In this document: one piece after another, positions 8,768 through 15,781 of the stretch
How positions within the stretch are numbered: position 1 is the first letter of the stretch
How the letters are laid out: every line of letters begins with the position of its first letter
Source: VAZQ01 sp963725185
GTDB lineage: Bacteria > Pseudomonadota > Alphaproteobacteria > Rhizobiales > Xanthobacteraceae
Direction: 5' to 3'
Assembly (NCBI GenBank): GCA_963725185.1
Contig: CAVRXO010000003.1
Location: forward strand, 558,001 to 622,000
DNA: 64,000 bases
Notes under the pieces: model-generated
What the model was told of the DNA's origin: nothing
Databases searched by the model: none
Seen by the model: only the letters and a program-made list of their open reading frames with translations
Made by a program: the position numbers and the translations under genes

Positions 8768-8869
8768 CTAAATTCGCGCACAGCCTTCGGCGAATGCCAG
8801 GCAGGCCAAGATGCTGATGAAACCCAGCGCGAGAAGCCCGGGCAACCAGACAGTAAGATCCATGTCCAT
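8768..8869 (-). CDS. Small membrane leader protein of kdp operon 1
   Basis: A 33-residue frame starting MDMDLTVWLPG and ending FAEGCARI, 11 bp upstream of kdpF and on the same strand. One hydrophobic helix is followed by an acidic residue, a cysteine and a basic residue. The same position in operon 2 holds a 27-residue protein of the same design ending ACDRL, and a third relative lies at 14904-15023. Independent recurrence before two kdpF genes argues that it is a real gene. The function is unknown; an accessory Kdp peptide is an inference. Confidence 0.7.
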   Translation of the reverse strand: MDMDLTVWLPGLLALGFISILACLAFAEGCARI

Positions 8870-9029
8870 CACTCCGTCGATCGACCTGATTCCGTGGCAT
8901 TCCGCTCGGGGCTCAGCTGCTTTCCCGGCGCCTGTCGGCGATCAGCAAAAACCGCATGAGCTCGACATCATTGAGTTGCACTCACTCAAACTCATGGGGG
9001 TTTCGTATTACAGTCGAGGGCATATGAAA

Positions 9030-9058
9030 TCGAGACGAGGGCAATCGTTTCCTTATAA
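9030..9058 (-). promoter_or_regulatory. Two-box motif, site 1 (upstream of kdp operon 1)
   Basis: On the minus strand: TTATAA, 17 nt, TCTCGA, then TTTCATATGC. The 3' box ends 160 nt before the leader gene at 8869 and points towards it. This is one of seven copies with identical 17-nt spacing in the window. The spacing equals that of -35/-10 promoter boxes, but the box sequences match no promoter class I recognise. Confidence 0.65.
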
Positions 9059-9109
9059 AGGGGCCATAAGCGTTGCGACGCAAAGTTATAGTGACGTCCG
9101 TCAACCTGC

Positions 9110-9661
9110 TCAGCGACGCAGGCTCGCCAACAAACCCGGATGAAGACTTCGGTCAGGATCCCGCGGCGCCTGCTCCTCGGAAAGAACGGCGGCTTGAAAG
9201 ACTCGCCTCAGCGCCGGATGCTCGATACGCTGGATGTGCTTCCTGAGAGTGCGCTCGCGCCCAGGATCATCGAGGTCCCTGATCGCCTTGCAGGTCTCGT
9301 CGCTTGAGCGCCGGAAGAAGCTCGGTGCCGGCCTCCCCCATTGCCGGCCCAGCGCGTCGATTGCATTCGCCATCATCAGCACCGCCAGCTCGTCCTGTGG
9401 ATCGCGCGTGATCGCGAAACGCAGAAGCAGGAACAGCCATTCACGGACCTGGCTGGCTAGCTCGTCCGGCGGATCCACCGCGCCCCCCGCTCCGCTCGAC
9501 TCGACGGGGGTAGCTGCCGGTTGCGGCCGTCTGGTACCGCCTGCGCGCCCGCCATGCTCGGGCGCTGACCCTCCCGATCCCACGGCGCATGTCCCTTGCG
9601 CCGCGGATCGAGGCAAAGAGCGCTGACGGAGCGGGGAGTCCGGCGACGAACGCTCGATCAA
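9110..9661 (-). CDS. Hypothetical protein, coupled to the DapA-like gene
   Basis: An open frame of 183 codons starting at a TTG whose bases overlap the TGA of the upstream DapA-like gene (TTGA arrangement), which suggests translational coupling. The first ~70 residues are low-complexity (Gly, Pro, Ala, Arg). From about residue 68 the protein looks genuine: an amphipathic helix SQVREWLFLLLRF, then a charged helical segment RTLRKHIQRIEHPALRRVF. No family is recognised. The N-terminal half could be an artefact of high GC, with the real start further in. It lies downstream in the same direction and may form a two-gene unit with the DapA-like enzyme. Confidence 0.45.
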   Translation of the reverse strand: MIERSSPDSPLRQRSLPRSAAQGTCAVGSGGSAPEHGGRAGGTRRPQPAATPVESSGAGGAVDPPDELASQVREWLFLLLRFAITRDPQDELAVLMMANAIDALGRQWGRPAPSFFRRSSDETCKAIRDLDDPGRERTLRKHIQRIEHPALRRVFQAAVLSEEQAPRDPDRSLHPGLLASLRR

Positions 9662-10650
9662 GAGATGACCGCAAGCTTGCGCCTGCGCTGGCCGCTGAAG
9701 GGTCGAGACCGCTGACCATCGCCGACCGCGCTGCCGATCATGTACTCCCCATATCCCTCGTACATTCGCGCCAAGACCGCATCGATCTCCGCCTTGCTCG
9801 CGCTTTTGAGCTCAACGAGCGGCAAGCGGACCGCCGGCGACATCATCTTCATCGAGCTCAGCGCGTATTTGACGGGAACCGGATTGCTTTCGCTGAGCAG
9901 TGCGCCGGTCAATCTCGCCACGGCCGCGGCCAGATGCTGGGTTCGAGCCGATTGGCCCTGCCTCAAGGCCAGATACAGGGCGCGACAAAGTCCCGGCGCC
10001 ACGTTCGACGTGACCGAAATGCAGCCATTGCCGCCCTGCCCGATGAACGCCGCCGCAGTCGCATCATCGCCCGATAGCAGTCGAAAATCCGGCCCCAATT
10101 CCGACCGCAAGCGGAACGGACGCGTGACGTCGCCGGTCGCGTCCTTCAGGCCGATGATATTCCGGCATTCGGCCAGTCGCCCGACCGTCTCGTCGGCCAG
10201 ACCGCATACCGTGCGTGACGGAACGTCGTAAAGAATGACCGGCAGGCCCACCGCATCGGCGACCGCGCGGAAATGCGCGTACATTCCCTCCTGCATGGGC
10301 TTGTTGTAATATGGCACGACCGACAGCACTGCATCGGCACCGGCGGCCTCGGCATCCCTGGCCAGCTCGATTGCCTGGCGGGTCGAGTTCGAGCCGGCGC
10401 CGGCGATGACCGGCACGCGACCCTGCGCCACGCCGACCGCAATGCAGACGATCGCGTAGTGCTCCGCCCGAGTCAGGGTCGGCGCTTCGCCGGTGGTGCC
10501 GCAAACAACCAATGCGGTGGCGCCTTCCTGGACCTGCCGGTCGCAAAAGGCCTCCAAGGCGGCACTGTCGATATTTCCGTTCTGATCGAACGGCGTGGGC
10601 AGCGCCGGCGCGTAGCCCGACAGTTTCGATACGTGTTTTCCGGTCATCAT
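9658..10650 (-). CDS. dapA: DapA-like class I lyase (4-hydroxy-tetrahydrodipicolinate synthase family)
   Basis: A TIM-barrel aldolase of the DapA/NanA family. Visible are CGTTGEAPTLT, the tyrosine in VVPYYNKPMQEG, YDVPSRTV (GxxS/T-type pocket), and the Schiff-base lysine in GLKDATGD. DapA condenses pyruvate with aspartate semialdehyde in lysine and diaminopimelate synthesis. The protein has 330 residues, about 35 longer than usual, with a basic tail (RSRPFSGQRRRKL) that is not part of the fold. Because it sits in a small-protein island rather than with housekeeping genes, it may be a second copy or act on another 2-oxo acid. GAGGTG precedes the ATG pair at 10645-10650. Confidence 0.85.
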   Translation of the reverse strand: MMTGKHVSKLSGYAPALPTPFDQNGNIDSAALEAFCDRQVQEGATALVVCGTTGEAPTLTRAEHYAIVCIAVGVAQGRVPVIAGAGSNSTRQAIELARDAEAAGADAVLSVVPYYNKPMQEGMYAHFRAVADAVGLPVILYDVPSRTVCGLADETVGRLAECRNIIGLKDATGDVTRPFRLRSELGPDFRLLSGDDATAAAFIGQGGNGCISVTSNVAPGLCRALYLALRQGQSARTQHLAAAVARLTGALLSESNPVPVKYALSSMKMMSPAVRLPLVELKSASKAEIDAVLARMYEGYGEYMIGSAVGDGQRSRPFSGQRRRKLAVIS

Positions 10651-10713
10651 CGCGACACCTCACATGGCTGCCGACAAGCAATGAGTATTTGCTGCTGTTG
10701 TGGGCGGAGCGGG

Positions 10714-10998
10714 TTAGGTCAGGTGTTGCAGACGAATTGGGGGCGCGGCCCTTAGGTGCTTGGCGGGCGGCCTGTCATTGAGATCCAGCTCGAGGATTCC
10801 CGGGACCATGATGACGGCCTGCGGCCGGTTGCCATTCTCGAACATTGCGAACTTGAGGGCTTCGGCGCGGTCGATGAAAAGCCCGCCGCGCAACCCCGCT
10901 TGATCCTGCACGACCCAATGGCCGTGGCTGTCCTTGCCGATGCGGAACAGGGGTAAATGATGTGAGGTCTGCGGCGAGGGAGGTTCGACTTTGTTCAT
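10714..10998 (-). CDS. Small hypothetical protein, second gene of the site-2 unit
   Basis: A 94-residue protein starting MNKVEPPSPQ, with a strong AAGGAGA ribosome-binding site. The core FRIGKDSHGHWVVQDQAGLRGG, followed by FIDRAEALKFAMFENG, resembles small cytosolic beta-alpha proteins of Rhizobiales annotated as hypothetical; I cannot name the family. It follows the 11042-11233 gene by 43 bp on the same strand, and both lie downstream of motif site 2. Base composition and codon use are like the neighbours. Confidence 0.65.
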   Translation of the reverse strand: MNKVEPPSPQTSHHLPLFRIGKDSHGHWVVQDQAGLRGGLFIDRAEALKFAMFENGNRPQAVIMVPGILELDLNDRPPAKHLRAAPPIRLQHLT

Positions 10999-11041
10999 GG
11001 CACTTTCTCCTTGCGTTTGGCTGTTTGATGCGGAACGTGTG

Positions 11042-11233
11042 TCAACGCACCAGCGGAAGATCATCGTCGTTCTTCGATGAAAGGTGATAGCGGCCGTGAA
11101 ACAGCTCGGCTTCGACCCGCGCCCGGTCCGCACGCGCTTGTGCAACGCTGCGCTGCAGGTTGGACAAGAGCGACCCGGCTCCTGCCAATGTCCGCACGGT
11201 TGCAACAGCGATGGTGTTGATGAGTGTGAGCAT
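11042..11233 (-). CDS. Small hypothetical protein, first gene of the site-2 unit
   Basis: A 63-residue protein with an optimal AAGGAGAG six bases before the ATG. A hydrophobic N-terminus (LTLINTIAVATVRTLAGAG) is followed by a basic/acidic helix (SVAQARADRARVEAELFHGR) and a polar tail YHLSSKNDDDLPLVR. It could be a membrane-associated amphipathic helix protein. No function can be assigned. It is 58 nt downstream of motif site 2. Confidence 0.65.
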   Translation of the reverse strand: MLTLINTIAVATVRTLAGAGSLLSNLQRSVAQARADRARVEAELFHGRYHLSSKNDDDLPLVR

Positions 11234-11291
11234 TTGAGGCTCTCCTTCAAGAGGCCCGATGCCTGCAATGTGCCCACGAACGCATATGAAT

Positions 11292-11320
11292 TCGAGACGG
11301 GACCGGACCCGATCTCATAA
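11292..11320 (-). promoter_or_regulatory. Two-box motif, site 2
   Basis: Minus strand: TTATGA, 17 nt, TCTCGA, then ATTCATATGC, nearly the same extension as site 1. It ends 58 nt before the start at 11233 and points towards it. Confidence 0.65.
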
Positions 11321-11629
11321 GTGCGGCATAAGCGGATCGAATTGCGCTTTCGGCGGTGCCGGGAACGCTTGAAAGCGGGCATCGTCCGGACATCTCGTTT
11401 CCTGGCTGCAGCTCTGCTCGCTCAAGCGCTGCCCAGAGCCGCTCACGAAGGCGCCCCACAAGACCGGCGCCATCATCCCCAGGCAGCTGAACACAATGAC
11501 CGCCAGGATCGCGATCAACGCCACGATGACCGGCGACTCGTCTTCCGCGGACCTTGCCCGGTGACGGCGCATGCTCTTGGCTGGGCTGGCAGACGTGGCA
11601 CGACCTCGAGGCATTTGGCCGGTCACCAT
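11315..11629 (-). CDS. Small single-span membrane protein
   Basis: A frame of about 104 residues with a basic N-terminus, one strong hydrophobic helix (SPVIVALIAILAVIVFSCLG) and a polar C-terminal tail containing two cysteines. The start is uncertain: 11629, 11611 and 11572 are all ATG codons without a convincing ribosome-binding site. The gene follows the 11649-12128 gene on the same strand and its 3' end touches motif site 2. It looks like an inner-membrane protein; no family is recognised. Confidence 0.4.
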   Translation of the reverse strand: MVTGQMPRGRATSASPAKSMRRHRARSAEDESPVIVALIAILAVIVFSCLGMMAPVLWGAFVSGSGQRLSEQSCSQETRCPDDARFQAFPAPPKAQFDPLMPHL

Positions 11630-11648
11630 GCCGAGTGAGCCGATCGGC

Positions 11649-12128
11649 TCATGCAAAGTTGTCGCAACATACGATCTCGGCGGAAGAGATCGATTCGCCC
11701 CGGCATTGCGGGACCGAGCTGGCTGCCCGCACCGATGCCGGCTCACCGCTTTGCAGCGCCTCGATCAAGGCGCTCAGGATCGCGAGCGGCAATGACTCAT
11801 GGCGCGCTTCGGCACTATCGCTGAGCCAAAGCGGGAGGTTCCACTGCTTGCCGAGGGAACAGCGCCAGGCGCCTTCCTCGTAAACGAGCCGGCGTAGCTT
11901 CCATTGCGGCAATTCAAGCTCGATCAACGCGAGCGCCAGCTCGGTCCATGCCTCCGCTTCGATCAACCGATCGATCTTTGCGGCCTTCGTCGCCCAGCGT
12001 GGCGCGGCGATGCGGGTGCAGGCGTCGGCCACAACCCTTGCCGCCAGGTCGGGCGTGACGACTTGCGAACGTCCGAGCTGATCCTGCAGGTCATGCAAGC
12101 CGCAGCGCTGATTCGCCCAAGAGAGCAT
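11649..12128 (-). CDS. Hypothetical protein downstream of motif site 7
   Basis: A 159-residue predicted soluble protein with two Trp-rich segments (LPQWKLRRLVYEEGAWRCSL and KQWNLPLWLSDSAEARHESL), then a helical stretch and a C-terminal tail with two cysteines. The Trp and Leu spacing and the absence of low-complexity sequence argue for a real gene. No family is recognised. It starts 72 nt downstream of a two-box motif in the same orientation. Confidence 0.6.
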   Translation of the reverse strand: MLSWANQRCGLHDLQDQLGRSQVVTPDLAARVVADACTRIAAPRWATKAAKIDRLIEAEAWTELALALIELELPQWKLRRLVYEEGAWRCSLGKQWNLPLWLSDSAEARHESLPLAILSALIEALQSGEPASVRAASSVPQCRGESISSAEIVCCDNFA

Positions 12129-12200
12129 GACACCATCTCATCGCATCGCGCGGCCTCAAAGGAGGCCCCTCCGCAAACATGGCGAAACGGCCATAAAGAT

Positions 12201-12229
12201 GCGAGATGGATGGCGGGACAATGATATAG
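12201..12229 (-). promoter_or_regulatory. Two-box motif, site 7
   Basis: Minus strand: CTATAT, 17 nt, TCTCGC, then ATCTTTATGG. It is the weakest of the set (one mismatch in each box) but keeps the spacing and the TTTATG extension. It ends 72 nt before the start at 12128. Confidence 0.5.
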
Positions 12230-12369
12230 GGATTTCATAAGACCGGGCGCGCGGATTCATAAATTCAACCAAAAGACAATTCATTAACTCAACCAAAACA
12301 ATTCGTTGCGGCAGGAGCAGCTTTCCGTAGCGCGCAAAGTTGCCGCCGGCACATTTCCCTATAAGTATC

Positions 12370-12398
12370 CTATTTCGCGACGTTTGAACCAGTCTCGA
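12370..12398 (+). promoter_or_regulatory. Two-box motif, site 3
   Basis: CTATTT, 17 nt, TCTCGA, then TTTTTTATGG. It ends 92 nt before the GTG start at 12491 and points towards it. Confidence 0.55.
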
Positions 12399-12490
12399 TT
12401 TTTTATGGCGTACTGAGCATCTATGGCGAGTTGAGCGATTCAGATTTCAGCGCTCAATGACGTTCGCTTGTCAAATTCGTGGAGGCAATA

Positions 12491-12709
12491 GTGTCACTCC
12501 TGTTCTATGGACAGGCTCCCCGGCGCAGATGGGACGCTCGTGCGCTGAAATGGAACGTCCGCGCGACCATCACTTTCGGAGTTCGTATTGCGGCCCGGTC
12601 GGCCAAGGAGGCCTTCGGGATCGCATGCACGATCGCCGGCCCATTTGCGATCGTGTCCGCAGGCCTGGCGCTGGACGTGTGGATTTGGGTCCCGCGATTG
12701 AACCACTGA
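12491..12709 (+). CDS. Small hypothetical membrane protein
   Basis: A 72-residue protein. An in-frame GTG at 12479 is possible, but the GTG at 12491 has GGAGG five bases upstream and is preferred. The N-terminal half is basic (PRRRWDARALKWNVR) and the C-terminal half is one hydrophobic span (FGIACTIAGPFAIVSAGLAL). No family is recognised. It is the first gene after motif site 3. Confidence 0.55.
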   Translation: MSLLFYGQAPRRRWDARALKWNVRATITFGVRIAARSAKEAFGIACTIAGPFAIVSAGLALDVWIWVPRLNH

Positions 12710-12740
12710 CGCCGCGTCGTCGCGACGAACGAGAACCAGG

Positions 12741-12932
12741 ATGAACAGACAGGCAATCCGGCGGGCGGTCATTCGGGAATGGATGGCGCTGCCGCACGAC
12801 AAGCGACAGACCGAGGAGCAGGCCGCCGGCTTTGCCGCTAAGGCCCTACAACGGCACGAGCTGCCACGCAGCCGCCGCGACCCGCATCGGGTGATGATGG
12901 GGTGGCTGTTGCCGCGGACTTGGAAGCCGTAG
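12741..12932 (+). CDS. Small basic hypothetical protein
   Basis: A 63-residue frame starting MNRQAIRRAVIREWM and ending MGWLLPRTWKP, rich in Arg, His and Gln and without hydrophobic spans. It follows the previous small gene by 31 bp. The ribosome-binding site (CCAGG) is weak. The protein-like helix REWMALPHDKRQTEEQAAGFAAKAL makes it plausible. No function is assigned. Confidence 0.45.
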   Translation: MNRQAIRRAVIREWMALPHDKRQTEEQAAGFAAKALQRHELPRSRRDPHRVMMGWLLPRTWKP

Positions 12933-13069
12933 ACCTGGGAGCCGTAACCGATCCTCGACCCGCCACCCGACGCTTCACGGTCAAGGTTGCCCACCCTTTG
13001 GTTCTTCGTCATCCCCTGCGTTCTGGTAGTCGTCGCCTGAAGACTGAGTGAAAGCGCCGGCAGGGGTTC

Positions 13070-13423
13070 ATGACAAAACTTGGAATTATTGGTTTCCTCA
13101 TTGCGGCTTCCGCGCTGGAAGCCGGGGGCGACGCAATCGTTCGCATGGGCCTCCAACAACAGGCAACGGCGCTGCGTACGCTGATCTTTCTGGCTGGAGC
13201 GGCGCTGCTTTTCGGGTACGGCTTGATGCTCAACCTCGCTCCGCTCGAGTTCGGCCGGGTGGTCGGGATCTACGTCGCAACACTCTTCATCGTGTGGCAG
13301 GCGATCAATTTCATCGCCTTTCGGACTCTGCCCAGCCTTCCGGTTCTGCTCGGCGGCTGCCTTATTGTCGTCGGCGGCGCTATCGTCGCGTTCTGGGATC
13401 CTCTGCGGTCCCCTCTCTCATAA
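13070..13423 (+). CDS. Four-span SMR/EmrE-like small membrane protein
   Basis: 117 residues with four predicted membrane helices (about 4-22, 34-52, 60-80, 86-107). It shows the small multidrug resistance/DMT pattern: a glutamate in helix 1 (SALEAGGDAIVR) and a G-rich last helix (LLGGCLIVVGGAIVAFW). SMR proteins export cationic compounds as antiparallel dimers; some family members serve other solutes. AGGGG precedes the ATG. It is convergent with the DUF2254 gene. The substrate is unknown. Confidence 0.65.
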   Translation: MTKLGIIGFLIAASALEAGGDAIVRMGLQQQATALRTLIFLAGAALLFGYGLMLNLAPLEFGRVVGIYVATLFIVWQAINFIAFRTLPSLPVLLGGCLIVVGGAIVAFWDPLRSPLS

Positions 13424-13426
13424 CGG

Positions 13427-14809
13427 TCAAGCCGGCGGGACGGTCTGCGGACCCATTTGGGGCGAAACCAAAGCATGGACGGATCTGGCGGGATCCATCC
13501 GGGCTTCCAACGCGCCGAGCCGTTGCCGGAGCTTCTCGATCTGGTCCGGGCTCGCTCCATCCGCGTAGCCGGCAACGATGCGCCGGCCGCGCGCGACCAG
13601 CGGCTCGATCATGCCAGCATCGTGGCAGGTTGACGCAATGTCGTCGAGGGCGCGCAGGAGCCGTAGGCTGACTGCTATATCCGAGCGCGCGTAATGGCGG
13701 ATTTGCTCGAACGCCGTATCGAGGAAGCCCTCGAACTCGATCCAAGGAACGATGACCCGGACGATATGCGGCGGATCGCAAAGCAATGAGACCGCAGGCT
13801 TGCGGCTGACGAACCGGATCAGGATCCGCCCGAGCTGGTCGATGCAGGTGATCGCGGTGCTCGGATCGTTGACTGCGGGCGAGATGGCCTTGAGCGCGAT
13901 GTCGACGATCTGGATCACGCCGAACTCGACGTCCTGCTGCAGCGTGCGCGTCGGCCCGATATCGAACGCCGAACGCAGCTCGGACGCTCGCTCGGGATCG
14001 AGCCGTTCCTCCGGCGCAACGTCGAACAGCGCGACATCCGCGGGCACGAAATGTCCCACCCGGCGGAGCATGCGCACCCGCACCTTGAACGCCTTCGCGA
14101 GCTCAAGCAGGCGACCGGTGTCGACGTAGCGGATATAGCCGGAGACCGCGCTGCGGACCGAAACCTCGCGCTCGCTGCCGTCGAACGGCACGTCCGCCCG
14201 CTCATAGATGTAGCGCTGCGGGTCCGGCATGATGTCGTCAATCACGTCCTCGGTCTCGCTGGCGATCCGATCGACGATATGGTTGACGCTGATCGCCTGC
14301 GAGATGTGCTGAATGAAGAAGATCAACCAGCCGACGCAGGTCAGCGCCAGCAGCATGGCGCCGGTGACGGTGGCGACCGGCGCGAAGGGTTGCGGAAGGA
14401 AGCGCGCCGCCGGCAACGCGGCCACGCAATAGGCGAAAGTGCCGAGGAAGATGCCCAGCGTCCACTGGGTTACGCGATCCTTGATGAAGCTCACCAGGAT
14501 GCGGGGGGAGAACTGCATCGAGGCGAGCGTCAGCGTCATGAGCAGGATGGCGAAGACAATCGACACCACCGTCATGATCGAGCCGGCGATCGCGCTCAGC
14601 ACGATCTGGGCGACTTGAGGATCGGCGCGCGAGGGAAACAAGAAGACGGGAACCCAGGTGCTCAGCGCAGGGACGCTCTCTTCGAACGACGAAAGCATGG
14701 CGCCAAGCAGGCCGAGCGCGATGGAGATCAGCAGGGGCCGTACCAGAAACCCGCCGCGTAGCGCATACGTGGCGGTGCGCAGCAGCGGAAGCAATCTGTC
14801 GGTCACCAC
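13427..14809 (-). CDS. DUF2254 family membrane protein
   Basis: About 460 residues. The N-terminal quarter holds four hydrophobic spans (VRPLLISIALGLLGAML; IVLSAIAGSIMTVVSIVFAI; the FLGTFAYCVAAL region; MLLALTCVGWLIFFI), followed by the conserved ISVNHIVDRIA motif and a soluble C-terminal domain with FGVIQIVDIALKAISPAVNDP, the signature of DUF2254. The function is not established. A TTG at 14833 opens the frame, but GTG codons at 14809 and 14806 sit just after GGAGAG and are better starts. It is convergent with the SMR-like gene. Confidence 0.85.
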   Translation of the reverse strand: MVTDRLLPLLRTATYALRGGFLVRPLLISIALGLLGAMLSSFEESVPALSTWVPVFLFPSRADPQVAQIVLSAIAGSIMTVVSIVFAILLMTLTLASMQFSPRILVSFIKDRVTQWTLGIFLGTFAYCVAALPAARFLPQPFAPVATVTGAMLLALTCVGWLIFFIQHISQAISVNHIVDRIASETEDVIDDIMPDPQRYIYERADVPFDGSEREVSVRSAVSGYIRYVDTGRLLELAKAFKVRVRMLRRVGHFVPADVALFDVAPEERLDPERASELRSAFDIGPTRTLQQDVEFGVIQIVDIALKAISPAVNDPSTAITCIDQLGRILIRFVSRKPAVSLLCDPPHIVRVIVPWIEFEGFLDTAFEQIRHYARSDIAVSLRLLRALDDIASTCHDAGMIEPLVARGRRIVAGYADGASPDQIEKLRQRLGALEARMDPARSVHALVSPQMGPQTVPPA

Positions 14810-14903
14810 GCCGTCTCTCCGATCTGAGCACAAAACTGGAAACTACAGACCGACCAACCGTGCCTCTATCCAAATTGCAAGAAGATCCGGAAGCCGCGGA
14901 TGG

Positions 14904-15023
14904 TCATTGATCGATCTCGCGGGGGACATCTGCGGGAGGCAGGAGCCCGCCGCACAGGCGGGCATAGGCGGCGGCGAGTTCAAAGGCTGCCAAGATCAGT
15001 GCCAGCATTCCAATGTCGGCCAC
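14904..15023 (-). CDS. Small membrane protein related to the kdp leader peptides
   Basis: A 39-residue frame with a GTG start preceded by a very strong GGGGGGAG. It begins MADIGMLALILAAFELAAAY and continues ARLCGG. This matches the leader before kdpF in operon 2 (MDIIMLALGLAFFALSVGY, then TIACDRL) over the whole hydrophobic helix and the following cysteine. It is too short for most gene finders. It may be a displaced or additional Kdp accessory peptide; the function is inferred only. Confidence 0.6.
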   Translation of the reverse strand: MADIGMLALILAAFELAAAYARLCGGLLPPADVPREIDQ

Positions 15024-15047
15024 GGCTCCCCCCTGTTTGACCATGGC

Positions 15048-15059
15048 GTTAGCGCTAAC
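15048..15059. promoter_or_regulatory. LacI-family-like operator palindrome
   Basis: GTTAGCGCTAAC is a perfect 12-bp palindrome with the central CG step typical of LacI/GalR operators, extended by partly symmetrical CCATG/CATGG flanks. It lies between the minus-strand start at 15023 and motif site 4. No LacI-type gene is in the window. Confidence 0.5.
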
Positions 15060-15106
15060 CGTCATGGGCAGATGCCGACCGCGTCGCCGCGGTCCTTATA
15101 CCGCAC

Positions 15107-15135
15107 TTATAACAAGGGCTGCGCTTCCATCTCGA
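15107..15135 (+). promoter_or_regulatory. Two-box motif, site 4
   Basis: TTATAA, 17 nt, TCTCGA, then ATTTAAATGC. It ends 90 nt before the start at 15226 and points towards it. It is one of the two best copies. Confidence 0.65.
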
Positions 15136-15225
15136 ATTTAAATGCACGCACGCGCATATCGGTTGGGCGGATCGAACGACCCGCACCGGGTCGCAAGACA
15201 GCCCACAGGCCAGGGAGCGCCTTCG

Positions 15226-15672
15226 ATGACCGCCCCGATCCTCCAAGCTCCGCCCGCCGAGTTGCTCGTGTCGGAGGCTCCGGCTCGCCATCCCCGGCCG
15301 CCGCAGGCGCTCGACATCGCGGCCAGGACCGGATTCTCCTCCCTGCAATCGTCTTCGCGGTCGCGCACGCTCAATCTGTCGGCGGCGCGGGCCCACGACT
15401 GCGCGCTCGATATCCTTGGTGCGTATAAATTGACCGGCAATTTTCACATCAACCTCGAAATCGTCCTCAAGGATCTTGGGGCCTACCACAAGGTCAGCTA
15501 CGAGATCGAGCCCGAAACCCTGCTGCCTTTTCGCTCGGACTGCCGCCATGTGGTGTTCCAGCCCAATGCAGGCCTCCCAGCCGAGGAATTCAGTGAAATC
15601 ATGCGGTCGACAACCGGCCGAATCGGGTTCGATACGACGCTTCCGTGGTGGCGCAGGCTGTTTTGGTACTGA
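15226..15672 (+). CDS. Hypothetical protein downstream of motif site 4
   Basis: 148 residues with a GGGAG ribosome-binding site. The first ~50 residues are Pro/Ala/Ser-rich and probably disordered. The rest contains a compact region ILGAYKLTGNFHINLEIVLKDL and a Trp-rich end (LPWWRRLFWY) that could associate with membrane. Upstream in-frame ATG at 15142 would add residues of poor composition. No family is recognised. Confidence 0.6.
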   Translation: MTAPILQAPPAELLVSEAPARHPRPPQALDIAARTGFSSLQSSSRSRTLNLSAARAHDCALDILGAYKLTGNFHINLEIVLKDLGAYHKVSYEIEPETLLPFRSDCRHVVFQPNAGLPAEEFSEIMRSTTGRIGFDTTLPWWRRLFWY

Positions 15673-15781
15673 TCCGACTTCACACGGCTCAAGGTCGGGG
15701 CAAGTGTGTACTCAACGTGCGTCAGGACAGATCAAGCAAATCGGCGGGCATGGCTCGACGGCGACGAAGCCATCCGCCGCA

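Larger units (their letters stand above)
12129..12490. other. Divergent regulatory region holding motif sites 7 and 3
   Basis: No coding frame is supported. The stretch is AT-richer than its flanks and carries two copies of the two-box motif facing outwards, towards the minus-strand gene at 12128 and the plus-strand gene at 12491. A near-repeat (ATTCATAAATTCAACCAAAA / AATTCATTAACTCAACCAAA) lies between them at about 12254-12299. Confidence 0.6.

Noticed and set aside
15142..15225. N-terminal extension of the 15226 gene from ATG 15142
   Set aside because: The ATG coincides with the conserved extension of motif site 4 and the added residues are not protein-like; the 15226 ATG has a good ribosome-binding site.
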